DNA from: Ctenosaura bakeri
Taxonomy: Eukaryota; Chordata; Lepidosauria; Squamata; Iguanidae
Assembly (NCBI GenBank): GCA_948474755.1
Contig: CAOLHI010001849.1
Location: forward strand, 248,001 to 312,000
Direction of reading: 5' to 3'
DNA: 64,000 nt
Positions 1 to 12,138 of the stretch are shown here, piece after piece. The notes below the pieces were generated by a model, which was given only the letters and a program-made list of their open reading frames with translations, made no database searches and was not told the DNA's origin. Within the stretch, counting starts at the first letter, position 1. Every line of letters starts with the position of its first letter. Made by a program: the position numbers and the translations under genes.

Positions 1-1735
1 TCACAGTTCAAGTTTGGGGGGAGGTTCACCAAGGAGTTCACCTTTATCAGCATCTGTTCAGGGAGGGAAGGTCACTGGAAACAAACTGCCCTGTTCCAAG
101 CCCCAAGAAACTCCAGCCACATGGACTGAGTTCAAATAAGAATGGAAATCTAGATAAGGACATTGGAGAAGCAGGTTCAGAGGGAGTCAAATTTAAGTCA
201 GCAGGCTTACAAGAGAGCAGGTAAGTCAGGAGACGGTGTTCCAAAAGTAAACTCTATAGCAGTACAGGTTTTAAACAGTTAGAGATCAACCCAAGAGCAA
301 CCAAGGCAGGCAAGAGGAGGTGGCCATAATTCAGGTTCAGGCACAAAAAGGATCAAGGTTAGAGCAGAAATCAAAAAGGTCCAGGGAAGGGCTGAGGAGC
401 TCGAGCCAGTGGCAGACATTATGAGAGCCTCAACTCTTGATGATTTTTCCAGAGGGCTACATAGGAAGATGCCATTGCTCCTGAGGAGGCCTTCTTTGTT
501 GACAAGCACTTCATTGGGCAGCCACTAGCCTCATCTTTGCTTTCAGCCATCAACATGCTTTCAGGCTAGGAGGGTACCCTGCATTACCTTTGGACTCCAC
601 CTTCATGGAATGCTGTAACCTCTTCCCTTTTACCCACAAGCATCTAGGATGTGCAGGAGTGGCAGTTTCTCGGTATCCCTAGCCTGCATTTTCTCTTCCT
701 GTTCTTCCTTTTGTGATTGCCACACACTTTTTGTGTGCTATGGTGGCAGAAAGAAGAGAAAATCTATCTGGACTCAGCGTTTGTCAAAATGGGTTGTGGA
801 AGTGATAAGACTATGAGTTAGCCAAGAGGCTGGTTCCAGGAGGTCTTCCAGGAGCCCATTCAGGGAATTTTGCAAAGTGGCAACATGATTGCAACCATCT
901 ACATTCACACAGCATTACTGTTTGGACACTAAAGTGAGATCAGACGTGAGATTTGGCCTTCCCGCCATCCATGGTATGCTTTTCAGTCACCCAATTTTGT
1001 GAGGCACAGAGACCATGAAGAAGAAGAAGAGGTTCCTTAGCTGTAACTGTGGTTCTTTCAGTGGTTATCTATGCCCTCTCACAAACATGCCCTGTGGTCT
1101 CCACTTTGTAGCTTGAAGGTGGACTTTGAAACTAAGGTAATGGTAGCTTGGTGAGCTAGAGCATATTCAACAGTTGCAGCGTTGTGGGGACAGGGCCAAG
1201 TTACTCAGCTCTGGAAAGTTCTGACTTAGGCTTCTGCACCAATGTGAAAACCCAGTTGTGTGGGGCAAAGACAACCGGTCAAAGAACCACAGTTACAGGT
1301 AAGAAACCTTTTCTTCCTTGGTATCCTAGCCCCCTTCTAGCAGATGCGCTGGCAGAAAGTGACTCACTGAATTCAAATGGTTGACTTCTGAGCACACACA
1401 CAAAGGATTATGCTGCTGTGCAGCCATGTTCTGGAAAACTTTTATGTTTACTGGATAAAGGAGATCAGATTCTACTTTGTACTCTTTCTTGATGCTGTCA
1501 TCCTCTTTTTCTCCATGAAAAATGATGAAAAGACAAGAGGTAGATGTGAGGTGTCAGAGCTGAGCAAGATTGATAAAAGAAAGGGAAAATGGATGGAAGA
1601 ACTGATGAATAGGTGAAGACTGCAGTCCTAAACATACCTATAATGGAGCAAGTCAGAGTATGGGTTATGCCTGTGTAAACAGTCCTAGACTTGCACTGTG
1701 AGGATGCAGTCCTACACAGAAGTCCTTGCAGCCAG
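1..1735. other. Unassigned DNA, no gene recognised
   Basis: No coding region, RNA gene or known repeat was recognised. The first 480 bases are purine-rich, with short recurring words such as AGGTTCAG and AAGGTTAG. They could be an old LTR or low-complexity element, but no ends or target duplication are visible. Confidence 0.3.
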
Positions 1736-1933
1736 CCAGCCCAGTGCGGTGTTTTAAGCATTGGACCACAACCCTGGAGAGCTGCCTTCCATTCCCCCTT
1801 GGCCATGGAAACCCACTGGGCGACCACATCACTGGGTGCATCACATACTCTCAGCCCCAGGAAACTGTATGATCAGTTAACCATAGGGTCACCACAAGTT
1901 GGAAATGACTTGAAGACTTACAACAACAACAAT
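1736..1933 (+). repeat. Sauria/ACA-type tRNA-derived SINE
   Basis: The block runs from a degraded tRNA-like head (GCATTGGACCACAACC) through the conserved GCCATGGAAACCCACTGGG middle. It then reaches a Bov-B-like end (GGGTCACCACAAGTTGG, ATGACTTGAAG) and an ACAACAACAACAA tail. Five more copies in this window share the same order of modules. Such SINEs are pol III-transcribed and moved by a LINE; this copy is diverged and inert. The A box is hard to see, so the 5' end is approximate. Confidence 0.8.
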
Positions 1934-2785
1934 GTCCCATTTGATTCAACAAGACTTCTATCTGAGTAAACATGTTTATGATTTCCCTGCGTGTTTGAAT
2001 ATGAAGGTTTAACGGTTTGTCATGAAACAGTATTACAAAATATAGTCAGCTGTCCACATTCAGTAGGATTAGAGGCACAGGATCCTGGTAAAAGTGGAAA
2101 AAATGCAAATATTAAAATGTGTGTGTATGCCTGTGGGAAGGGGGTCAAGGCAGGGTGGGGACAGCAGACTTCCAGGCTCCAAACCAAGTCAGGAAAGGAG
2201 AGAGAAGCAGTGGGTTGGCATGGTGGCCATATCCTCTCTTGTCTATCTCCTTCCTTGGGTGTTGTGGGGAATTCGGAGAGGGTTTGTTGCGCGGAGAAAC
2301 TGGGATGCGATCCCATCCATCCAGGCAGCTGCTGGTGAAAGAAGAGGAGGAGAACCAGAGGCAGATTTTTAGAGGGCTGTGTGGCCTGATTGGAGCCACT
2401 GAGAGAGAAGTTTCCTCCAGAAAATAGGTGCTTGAAATGGGGTAGGGGTGGACAGGAGTTGGAGAAACATGGAAATAAATCTGTGAAAGCTAAACCTGCA
2501 AATATGGAGGGCTAACAGTAATCCATGCTCAGGTAGCTAACAAGACTTTGGAAGGATTTAGATAGACTGATATTTCATAACAAGTTTAAATGAGATTTGT
2601 AGATTTGTTTAAAAAGCCAGTTAGCACAGGAAAGAAATAAAACCCCTTCCTTTGTTTGCGGAGGCGATAAAGTTCAGTGGAAATATACCTGCAAGAAGTT
2701 CTAGGTATAATATTCACTTGAAAGAATTTCTGGTAGGATGGTTTTGATATACTGTGGATGGAAGCCAGGAAGCAAAACAGAACTT
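1934..2785. other. Unassigned DNA
   Basis: Several overlapping open frames occur at 1991-2427 on both strands. None shows a domain, a codon-biased frame or splice context, and I see no recognised repeat. Confidence 0.3.
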
Positions 2786-2900
2786 CAAAAAGTTACATTT
2801 TTGGAGGACAGCTCTCAAAATTCTTCAGCCAGTATGGCCATTCTAGCTATAGGATTCTGGGAACTGTCATCCAAAAAAAGTAGCATTTCCAAACTCTAAT
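2786..2900. mobile_element. Small palindromic MITE (AGTTACTTTTTGGA-type ends)
   Basis: The left part AGTTACATTTTTGGAGGACA is matched in inverse by TGTCATCCAAAAAAAGTAGC at the right. Between them lies the GGATTCTGGGAACTG motif common in reptile palindromic MITEs. Copies at 5727-5824 and 24641-24758 share the ends. The element has no coding capacity. Its superfamily cannot be fixed without a target duplication. Confidence 0.55.
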
Positions 2901-4510
2901 CCCAGTAGCGGATCCAAAATGTTAGAAATAAAAAACTGTACTGCAAGAGAGTTACAATTTTAAATTTTAAAATGGTTTTGCCCAGAGCCAAAAAGAAAAG
3001 TACTATTTTCAGCAAATGAGCACCACTCTGTATTTTTCAGCCACCTGTAAATAATGTTTACCTGGAGCATCTGTACATAATTATATTACCTCCTTCTGTG
3101 AATATTGCAGGGACCCATCTGCCTAAAGAGCAACTAATTTTTCTGTTTATAATCTTAATGTTAGTTGATTTCTGAAATCAAGATTATGAAGAAAAAGCAA
3201 AGATTTTAACATTGTTGTTACATCCATCCCAAGTGGTAAGAAATTCCTGGGCTGCAGAGTTTATCCAAGTTTGAGAACATGTAAAGTTACTTTGAAAAAA
3301 AATGAAAATAATGACATATCCTGAAGCCATCCCTGACCTCTGAGACTCAGACTATCATTCTACCCTTGCTCAGTTATGGATGGCTTCAGAAAGTCATTAT
3401 ATTCATTCTTCTTCAGAATGATTTCCCAAGCTCTAGTGCCCTTTTGGAGAAATGCTTCACAACATTTGCATTTTCTCAGAAAAATAAAGGCTGAACATTG
3501 GTGGATTTGTGGTTATGAACTGTTGTAAGCTGACTTCAACTTTCTGCGGTCCTATACACTCGAGACCTCCCAGCCATCTTGTCATCAACCACCTTGCTTA
3601 AGTCTTGCAGATTCAAGAATGTATCTTTCTTAAACTGAATCTATCCACTGGTAAGGGGGTCTTCCTCTTTTCCTACTGCCTTCTACCATGCCAAGCATTG
3701 TTTTTTTTGTCTAGTGAGTCATGTCTTCTCATAATATGTCCAACATACAACAGTCTCAATTTAGTCATCTTGGGTTCTAGGGAGAGTTCAGGTTCGATTT
3801 GTGCCTATGACTCATTTATTTCTCACAGTCCAGGGTATCTGTAAAACTCTTCTCCAGCATCACATTTCAAGCGAGTTGATTCTCTTTCTACCAGCTTTCT
3901 TCACTATCCAGTTTTCACATCCATAAGATCACTTTAAATGCTCCAGCAGATAGTCCAAAATTGACTTCCAGTCTGGATGTCCAGGAAGCCTCTCAAACTA
4001 ATATTAGCACCCCCCACACCATGTCCTTCAGCTTTTTCCACAATATTTATCTGTATGAGGGTCCAACTAGATGGTCTGTTTAGTGTGCATGCAGGAGAAG
4101 TTCTCCTCCACTTGGCCTCATGTATATCTTTTGTATTGAGGTGTTTTGTTTTGTGATTCATTATTGGAAGATAAACATGGGCCTAATTTGCAAGTCTAAT
4201 AGCCAAAGCACTGAGGAAACCACATTCTAAGAGGAAAAATATGTCAATTGTAGATAATACATGTCCCCCTTAATGTCTAGGTCAAGCTTGACACAACTGC
4301 ATGCCTGTTCTCCAGACAACACCTCCATCACAACATTGCTTAGGTAGGAGCAGTGGTGAGGTCTACCTCTATTCAGACTTTTCTAAAAATTGTCTGTATC
4401 AGGAAGCAACCAGTCAACTACTTAGCTCCTACAGCAACTTATAATCTCTAGTTCATCTATCAATAAAAATGACAGAAATGTATGAAATTGTTCATAGAGA
4501 ATGAGCCCAA
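2901..4510. other. Unassigned AT-rich DNA
   Basis: I recognised no gene, RNA or repeat in this stretch. The short open frames at 3605-3844 and 3934-4161 have no recognisable domains. Confidence 0.3.
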
Positions 4511-4712
4511 GGCCATTTCCACACTAGACTGTTATAGCACTATGATTCCACTTTCAACATCCTACGGAATCCTGGGGTTTGCAGTTTAGGCAGCAGCATT
4601 TAGAATACTCAGCCAGAGAGCTCTTGGGCCTCAATAAACTACAAACCCCAGAATTCCATAGGAGGTTGAAAATGGAATAATAGCACTGTAACAGTGTAGT
4701 GTGGAAATGGCC
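4511..4712. mobile_element. Short palindromic MITE, GGCCATTTCC ends, about 200 bp
   Basis: It begins GGCCATTTCCACACTAGACT and ends AGTGTAGTGTGGAAATGGCC, a near-perfect terminal inverted repeat. The inverse symmetry continues inward (GTTATAGCACTATGATTCCA against GGAATAATAGCACTGTAAC; CAACATCCTACGGAATCCTG against CAGAATTCCATAGGAGGTTG). The flanking triplets do not match here. A sister copy at 30967-31132 has a TGA duplication, which points to a Harbinger-like origin. Confidence 0.8.
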
Positions 4713-5612
4713 TCTGTAATAAATATATACATAACTAAACTCAAGGAAATGTATCAAAGCAGTGTATATTCATGAAGATTTGTGAATAATTCCCAGTCTT
4801 TTAGCACCAAGGAACTTCTTGTTTCAGATTATAAATCTAGAATAATTCTAATGGGAGCACTTTACACCCAAGCAAGTGAACTCAATCTACAGAGAACTAA
4901 AGAGACAAATGAAACCATAAAAGGAAAGTCATATTTGGTTTCTTTGGGTAGTTAAGTTGCTTTTATACTGCCGTATATCATTTGGGTCTTCCTGTATTTT
5001 GTCATATTAAACACTTACACTATTCAGTTCTCTAGGGCTTTTGAGATGTCAAGTATGACACAATGCTATGGGGTTACAGACTAAATTTTATGCATGGATG
5101 AAATCCCAGAAGATGATGTCAAGCATGGGAAAAGATTTAATCAGAGTTGAAAATATCTATATTAAGCAGTGAAATTAAATCTACAACAATTTTTCCCCCT
5201 TCACTAGCAACAACAGCAACAACAAGAAAAGCATAGCAAAGCAATATTACATAAATAGTAACATCAGATACTTCCAGTGTCTTTTTTGTGTATTCTTAAA
5301 GGGTTTCATTGTTGTCACATTTGCTTCAGCATCAATCTTGTTTTTCATTTAAGGGGAGGAGGTATTGTTTGCCTTTTAATAGAAATAGTGACAAGAAATT
5401 TCGTTCAGTTTATTGGCATGTGAACTATAACTATTTTCTAAATCTGAGGAATTCCACATGCTCGTAGCAACTAAATTTACCAGGAGATATCTCAAGCAGG
5501 CCGGGAAACTATGATGGCTACCATCTGAAACCTGAAAGATGTGCAATTCTCTTTCATCCAAGGAGGTTGAAATATGTCTACCAGCTAGCAAAAGATCTTA
5601 TTTTAAGAACAT
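4713..5612. other. Unassigned DNA
   Basis: Nothing was recognised beyond a short CAACAACAGCAACAACAA run near 5207. I see no gene. Confidence 0.3.
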
Positions 5613-5722
5613 TAGCTAAAAGACATTGTAAAACCGCTTAGAGAGCACTTAGCTGATAAGCAGTATAGAAATACATGCTATTTGTAATATATAATAAATA
5701 AATATTATTATTAAATATTATT
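5613..5722 (+). repeat. 3' end of L2-tailed tRNA SINE (long subfamily)
   Basis: The words ACCGCTTAGAGAGCACTTAG and CTGATAAGCAGTATAGAAAT, followed by CATGCTATTTGTAAT, are the reverse complement of the middle of the SINE at 58085-58370. An AAATAAATATTATTATT tail follows. The tRNA head is missing, so this is a 5'-truncated copy. It carries the module that the copies at 16471 and 23830 lack. Confidence 0.65.
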
Positions 5723-5726
5723 AACA

Positions 5727-5824
5727 TGGAAAGGTTACTTTTGGGGATGACAGCTTCCAGAATCTCCCAATCAACGACCATGCTGGTTGAAGCACTCTGG
5801 GATATTAAAAAAAAGTAACTTTCC
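5727..5824. mobile_element. Small MITE with GGAAAGTTACTTTT ends
   Basis: GGAAAGGTTACTTTT at the left pairs with AAAAGTAACTTTCC at the right. The interior GGGATGACAGCTTCCAGAAT resembles the copy at 2786-2900. No coding capacity. Confidence 0.6.
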
Positions 5825-6429
5825 CAAGCTCTTCTTATACTGATGGGAGGGTCTCCCTTCCTTGGCAGTAGTTTTCACTATCCTGAGTGGGTAGTTCTAT
5901 TAGTTCTGCTATCGCATACCCTGGGAATGATAGGGAATGAATGTCCCAGAATTTTGTTCATGCTCCAGCACAATGACCTACCTGAACATCCTCCATTACA
6001 GAAGTCTTCTTAAAAATACTAATTGTGGGGAACCAAATTCAAAACACTTCCTTCAAAGCCATGCTGTTATAAGATTTAACAGGGCTGGGCCTAGCAGAAG
6101 ACACAGTGAGGCCACTGCTTCAGGTGGCATGAATGTTCAAAGATATAAATTTTCCTTCTGCTAGATCACACCAGTCATCCCTCTAAGCCAGTGCTCTCTG
6201 GTCAGACTGACAGAGGTTTTCCAAGGTCCCAGGTCCTTTTTAACCAGAAAGCCAGGACTAAATCCAAGACCTCCTAAGTATAAAGTATGCATTTATTTAT
6301 TTTACTTCTAAGCTGCCCAATAACAAGAGATCTTTGGATGTTTTACAAAATGTTAAAAATTTAAATTTATTATAAAACCATGATAAAAACAGCAGTAACA
6401 ATGAAAACAACACAACATATCACTGATGT
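5825..6429. other. Unassigned DNA
   Basis: No gene or recognised repeat was found in this stretch. Confidence 0.3.
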
Positions 6430-7165
6430 ATTTAAGTCTTTTACTCCAAGTCTCAAGTCAAGTCTCAAGTCTCTACTCTCAAGTCTCAAGTTGAGTCTCA
6501 AGTCTTTGCAAGATACTTTCAAGTCAAATCTCGAGTCAAGTCTCAAGTCTGGGAGCCAACTTTATACCCCAACCTGTATTCCAGAATTTCTGGACAGAGT
6601 CAAATAAAGTCAGTTTTAACGATTTAAGTAGAGTTGGCCCTCTGCTTTTGTGATTTTGCTATCTGCAGCTTTGGAAGTAGAGAATAGGATCCTTCTTATT
6701 TCCCATTACTGAAGCTTCAAGAATTTTAGAAGGAAGGATTTTCCTCCTCAAGAGCACTGCCTTTCTGTTCCTCTCTGAGATACATGCCCTGCACTCTGGG
6801 CATGAGTCTTGTCTTCTGCTCTTAGGAAAAGTTTTAGAAAGCTCCTCCTATATGTAGCAAGGACTGGCTGCTGAGCAGACTTTAACCCCACCTCAAGCCC
6901 ACTGCCTAACCCATTTGTTGTTCCGTCTGAGAAATACGTCCACATTTTGGGCTTGAGAGAGATTGCCATGTAACCAGTAAGTTGTAAGGTTTCTAGATGA
7001 ATGTGTTATGTTACTGAACCAAGTGCAGCAAGTCAGTCACTAAAAATATGCAAGTCTCAAGTTGAGGCAGTGTGTAATTTTTGCTGAGTCAAAGTCACTG
7101 AAGTGAGTCACTGAAGTGACTTAAGCCTGACTTGAGTCCGAGTCAATCGACTTGAGTCTACATCA
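6430..7165. repeat. AAGTCTC/GACTTGA direct-repeat block split by an unrelated segment
   Basis: At 6435-6550 short units related to CAAGTCTCAAGTC are repeated many times in tandem. The same words (GCAAGTCTCAAGTTGAG, GACTTGAGTCCGAGTCAA, GACTTGAGTC) return at 7050-7165. The intervening 6630-7025 does not contain them and starts with GAGTTGGCCCTCTGC, which resembles a Tigger-type end. Many units are palindromic (GACTTGAGTC differs from its own reverse complement only at the two centre bases). The 75-residue frame at 6380-6607 is serine/lysine-rich only because of the repeat. Confidence 0.6.
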
Positions 7166-7265
7166 CTGCAACATATCAGATGAAAGTAATACTAGCAGCA
7201 GATTGCTCTTACCTAAAAGCCTGAGAAGTTCTTGAAATGACATCTACTTTGATAGAGGTACATCC

Positions 7266-8141
7266 TGTTACTGCAGGTTAGGCCTCCTTGGAGATAGCAT
7301 AAAGATATCATTCTGATATCAATAATTTGGCTCTCTTCCACCACCCCCTCCATGTGTTTGAGAGGCCCCAGGACAAGCACAGAACTAGGCTTGGCCATCA
7401 AACGCTGCAATATCCCAAAACAATACAGGCAGGCCAGAAATAGCCAGATCACCGCTTTAGGAGACCTCTCTGCAAACACGCTCATTATGTATGCACGCTG
7501 TTTACAAAGGACTCTCTGCCCCGAGCAGGCAACTTGGCAAGCTGAATACTCAACCACCAAGCACTGAGCATTTGCATACTGTCTACCTCTTTGTCAATTT
7601 GGACTTAACTCAATCATGCTAAATTTTGACCTTTCCAAAGCTTTGTCTTGCGCCCGAAACTCATTGTTTTCCCCAAGTACGGAATAGCCTGCAGTTACAT
7701 TTCTCCCCATAAAAACCCCTGATTCCGAGACCTTCCTCGGATCGCTCCGGACTTCCATCCAGCCTTGGTGCCGCTTTGTTTGGCGAGCTATCCCCTCAGT
7801 CCCACGTACTGAGACTCCAGACGAACAAACTCAAGCTTCAGGACAGGTGTCGTATCACCCAATTCAACAATCCCTCTCAAAAATCCCTCTACACCACTCC
7901 AACCTTTACTTTCCTTAGCTACTTGTGTGAGTGTATTGCATACACTGTTTGTTTGTATTTAATAAAATTTCAATTATTCTTAAACTTGGTGTGCTCCTTG
8001 GCTTGGCCTGACTCCGTAGACATTGGGTAAAAGATTCCGCTGCATTGCCCTGCCTCTCGCATTGCTAACTTGTGCTCTAGCTAATTTCACTTATAGTGCA
8101 TATAGGTGTCCCTCCCGGGACCCCCAGTAAACAGGGTAACA
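7266..8141 (+). mobile_element. Solo LTR of an LTR retrotransposon/endogenous retrovirus (copy 1)
   Basis: It begins TGTTAC and ends GTAACA (5' TG...CA 3'), flanked by the 4-bp duplication ATCC (7262-7265 and 8142-8145). A TATA-like CATAAAAACC is near 7708 and the poly(A) signal AATAAA is at 7961-7966. This order gives U3, a long R and U5. There is no primer-binding site, gag, pol or env next to it, so it is the product of LTR-LTR recombination. Two relatives lie at 19628-20465 and 49841-50741. A 4-bp duplication fits class I ERV-like elements, but the class is inferred only from this and the LTR layout. Confidence 0.85.
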
Positions 8142-8230
8142 ATCCCTTGATGCTTTCTTTTCTAAAAACATATATTTGTTTTGGAAAAGTGCTGTAACAT
8201 CAACATGAAATATGTAAGGGGTAGAAATTA

Positions 8231-8337
8231 TGAGATCCTCCAGATATCGTTGGGCTGCAATGCCCAGCATTCCTGATCACTGATTATATTGTCTGGGGTT
8301 GCTGGGAGTTGTGCTTCAACAACATTTGGAGGACTGC
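8231..8337. mobile_element. Palindromic MITE, about 105 bp
   Basis: ATCCTCCAGATATCGTTGGG at the left is the inverse of the right end CAACAACATTTGGAGGACT. The middle carries GCAATGCCCAGCATT against GCTGGGAGTTGTGC. This is the general form of the 'cctccagatgttgtt' palindromes of reptiles. No coding capacity. Confidence 0.55.
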
Positions 8338-8525
8338 ATGATTCACACACAGAAAGCAGTAAAGAATCAGAAGAGCTACACGGCAGTAGATCCTTGATAA
8401 ACCTGACATACAATATAGAAACATAACATAGGTTGAAACTGGACAGCTTTAAAATAACAGCATTAGGTCAATTGATCAGATCTGTACTTTGTTCTTGGGA
8501 GAGGCGATGCTTTATATTTTTTAAA

Positions 8526-8532
8526 CTATCTA

Positions 8533-8600
<68 letters not shown>
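8526..8600. repeat. (TATC)n/(TGTC)n microsatellite
   Basis: Uninterrupted tetranucleotide repeats. A short TGTC phase is followed by a longer TATC run. Confidence 0.95.
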
Positions 8601-8601
<1 letters not shown>

Positions 8602-10255
8602 AAATGTTTTAAACGTTTGTACATTTTATGTGTAAAATGCCTAGACCTCTTTTTTTAAAGAAAAAGATATCCTAGAAGTGCAATAAAAACGATAAATTGA
8701 ATAAAGAACAAAGCTTCTGTATATTGAAAAAGACCATTAGTCCCTGTAACCCAGCACTCAAAGGTACTTATTCTGCAAAATTATAAAGTGTGCCTTCAAC
8801 CTTTGCAGGATTTCTGAGAGGTGTAGAAAAAAACAACCTAAAAACTATACACTGCAATACAAACACTGTACAGTTCACACAAAAATAATCTGAAATCTAA
8901 ACATCACATGTGTATTTGAGAAGTATAAACTACGTCCATCAGTTAAAAAGATTCCAGCTTGAATCTAAAGATATGAAGGAAAATGGACAAGTAAAAATGA
9001 ATCCTTTTGTCAATACAGCTGTTGATTTTTAAAAAGAATGGGGTAGAGAAGAATCGGAATGCAAACCAGCTAGTTATTTACATAAGAGTATTAAAATATG
9101 ACAACATCAGCAGTTCAGCATGTTTTGCATACCAATGAGCCTAGGAGATTTGACTAACCAATTTCCTACATACTGCTGGGCTGTTATTATACCTGAGAAT
9201 GACCACCTGGCTGTGTACCAAATTCTGTCTAATAAGCACTGAGCTCAGACTTTGGGCATGAACATGGACAAGAAATGAAAATATACAGAAATCTGTAGGG
9301 GTGGCAGTGAGGGTGGAATTCCCTTCAAAAATCTGCTCTTGGTTTTCCTCAAAGGAATTGCTCTTTGAATCTCATCAGTGTATGGAGAACTCTGCATTTC
9401 AAAAGGATTTTGCTCTTGTGCCACTTGAAAGAACAAGTATGTCAGAACATTTGGCCAGTAATTTACACAACATAATTAAAGTGGTTTAGCTACAGTTCTC
9501 TGACCTTTTAGCTTCCCTGTTGCAGTATAACAATTTAATTATTTATATTTATTAAAAGATTCCCAAAACACCTGTCAGGGCAGAACAACCAACTCAAAGC
9601 AGTGTTCTCGTTTCCATCAATGTAAGCCTTAAAAACGAAACCTTCTATTAAAAACACCACTATTCTCTCTATTTTGTGCCGTGGTCTTATGATAGTTGCG
9701 TCCTGTCACTTAATTGATGTAGGAAATAAATTTCATTTTTAAAAAATACACATTGACCTGAAGCACCATCATTAAAACACCAATGCCAATAACACTAGCT
9801 AAAGTAAAAATGTCTGAAGAGATTTTCTCAATAATGATGGAGCTAACCGGATTTTCAGGGAAGCGAGTTTGTTTCAGGGTCATGGCTGGTAGCTGTCAAG
9901 AGTAGCAGCATCTTTCAATGACAGCCCAATGAACAGGGCCTTGGATATTGATGTTAATGCTTGGATAGGCCAATGGCATCTGCTTCCTGGAATGGTGAAT
10001 GTAAACTTTGAAGGAGCTAATCAAGGTTCTGAATAATATCTCCCAAATGGGTTCAGCTTCACCTTGGACAGTTTCTTTAAAGTTCAGACAAAAACTCTCA
10101 TTTTGAAGACTAAGGCTGAGAGATCCTACATTGGAATGTAGCTCTGCCTACACATTTCTGCATCTTTCCTCCCTCCAGCAACTGTGAAGCCCTGAGAGGG
10201 GCTGTTGCTACTACCTGGAGGATTGGGGAGGGCAGTGAGAAGCAATTTAGACCAT
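8601..10255. other. Unassigned DNA
   Basis: I recognised no gene or repeat in this stretch. Open frames such as 9301-9489 have no domain or splice support. Confidence 0.3.
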
Positions 10256-10711
10256 GGCCATTTCCACATGCGGCTAGGGAATTGCTCCCTGCCGCTACTC
10301 ACCGGATCTTCTTTGGGTCCGGTCCAGTCCGGGGTGAGGCAGAGCAGTGTGTAGTCGTAGATCTGCACTGCTCCAGTGCCCAAAATGGTGGCTTCCAGTT
10401 GGTTGTGGGTCTTGACCAAACACTGAAGCTTGCCAGCCTAAAGCCCACCCTCTGCAGATTGCAGGCATGTATTGGTGCGAGCCTGCGAATCTGCAACGGA
10501 GAGCAGGCAGGCAATGGCGCACGCTGGCATTTTGAAAGACCGGAAAAATCAGGTCTTTCAAAAACATGCTGGAGGACCACTTGGGGTCGTTCCAGAGTGG
10601 ACTGAGGTGTGGATCTACGGTAAGTAGTCTGGACCCAGTTCGCTCCAAGGTGCAGACGTCCTCCGTGGAGGACGCACTGCACCATTTTACTTACCCTGTG
10701 CGGAAATGGCC
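10256..10711. mobile_element. Harbinger-like MITE, long family (copy A)
   Basis: Ends are GGCCATTTCCACATGCG and CTGTGCGGAAATGGCC. The flanking triplets CAT and CGT match at two of three bases. The centre is a hairpin: TTTTGAAAGACCGG facing AGGTCTTTCAAAA. The sequence is G+C- and CpG-rich and contains AAAATGGTGGCTTCCAGTTG, shared with the other five copies. Overlapping frames of up to 161 residues are by-products of this composition. No transposase is encoded. Confidence 0.8.
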
Positions 10712-11383
10712 CGTGAAGTAGCAGCCGGATTCTGACTGGTGAATGGGAAGAAGAAATGAGGGTGTCTTCACAAAGAGAGAGCACCCTCTTTTCTTTCCCC
10801 TGGGAACCCAGAGGGGCAGTATTTTGGTGGTCTGCATTTTAGGTTGCCACAGTAAAAACTGGCAATGGCTCCTGACGCTTTGACAGTTGTATAAAAGAGG
10901 GAATGCTCAGGTGTTACTTGTCATGCAATCAGGTAATACGCAACCCCTGCTGAAATGCCTGCTTCTGTAGCACCATCATTCTTGCAACCCTATCTAAATT
11001 ACCTCCTCCCTCTTCCGACTGGTAAGAAAAACCAGCAGTTGGCCCAACTGAGGTTTGACATCTTCTTGGGGGTGGGAGGTCTGGGAAGGGAGAGCAAGGG
11101 CAAACGACTAGCCCCTCTCTGCCCCATCAAAAAAGGAACATATGCGCACCTAAGCCCTATTTGCAAGTGTATATGGCGCCTGAGTGATATAAGTGTTTAC
11201 TGTCAGCCCTGAATCAATAACATGGTTTCCCCAGAGATGGACAGAATGGCTGAAAATACAGACAACAAGAGAAGAAAAACACAGATAGCTGGTTGTTCCC
11301 TAAGGGTGTTTTCTATCAGATCTGTTAATGGAGAGAGCCAGAGAAACAGTGGTTATAGTGCTGAGCTGAGATTTCTGTGTTCT
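10712..11383. other. Unassigned DNA
   Basis: I see no gene or recognised repeat here. Confidence 0.3.
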
Positions 11384-11547
11384 GGCCCATTTCAGCACTA
11401 GAGTGTTATAGTGCTATTATTCCACTTATTCCACTTTCAACAACCTATGGGGCCTTTGGGACGCTCCCTAAACTGCAGACCCCATGATTCCTTAGGATGT
11501 TGAAAATGGAATAATAGCACTATAACATCGTAGTGAGGAAATGGGCC
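11384..11547. mobile_element. Short palindromic MITE, GGCCATTTCC family
   Basis: GGCCCATTTCAGCACTAGAG at the left mirrors CGTAGTGAGGAAATGGGCC at the right. The interior has the diagnostic GTTATAGTGCTATTATTCCA and GGAATAATAGCACTATAAC pair. Flanking triplets differ, so the target duplication has decayed. Confidence 0.75.
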
Positions 11548-12070
11548 TGGCTATCCACAGAACCATAAATTTCACTGGATAACACAGGCCAGGCATGCTT
11601 TCCCATCCTGAATGCCTATGAATGCCTCATGGGGATGTTGTTGAAGTGGAAAGGACCAGAGATATCTTGAGCTCATTAGAACAAAAGGGAGATATCAATC
11701 TTTTCAGATTATTTTCATATTAATATTTTTGCCTTTTAATTGCATTTTATATATATGGACAGGAGATAGTACCCCTTTTTTTTGAAAGAAGGCTTCCATC
11801 AATAGAATGGGATGAGGGGGAGATTCCCCTGGCTCTAACCCTCCTTGTGTCCCCTACCCACATTTGGTCTTGGTGGTTGAGAGACCCTCTTCAGTATATT
11901 GGAAGAGCAGGTGCAGGACACTGCAAGTGGAAGGGAAAGTTCCAGTGCATAAGCAGAAGTCCAGTGAGGAAGCACTGGATATATGTTAAGTGGCTTTTTT
12001 TAAAAAAATCACTTGAAAAAGCAGGGGCATGAATAATTTAAGCAAACAAGCAAATAAAATAATTGGTTTC
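11548..12070. other. Unassigned DNA
   Basis: No feature was recognised. Confidence 0.3.
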
Positions 12071-12076
12071 TATGTG

Positions 12077-12104
12077 TCTCTCTCTCCCTTTCTCTCCCTC
12101 TCTC

Positions 12105-12138
<34 letters not shown>

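Noticed and set aside
6380..6607. Serine/lysine-rich repeat protein
   Set aside because: The frame only reflects the AAGTCTC-type DNA repeats and has no supporting context.
8526..8600. Telomeric or centromeric repeat
   Set aside because: It is a simple TATC/TGTC microsatellite, not TTAGGG or a long satellite.
10282..10784. Overlapping 97-161 residue frames as genes
   Set aside because: They come from the G+C-rich hairpin MITE and its edge; the same frames appear in other copies.
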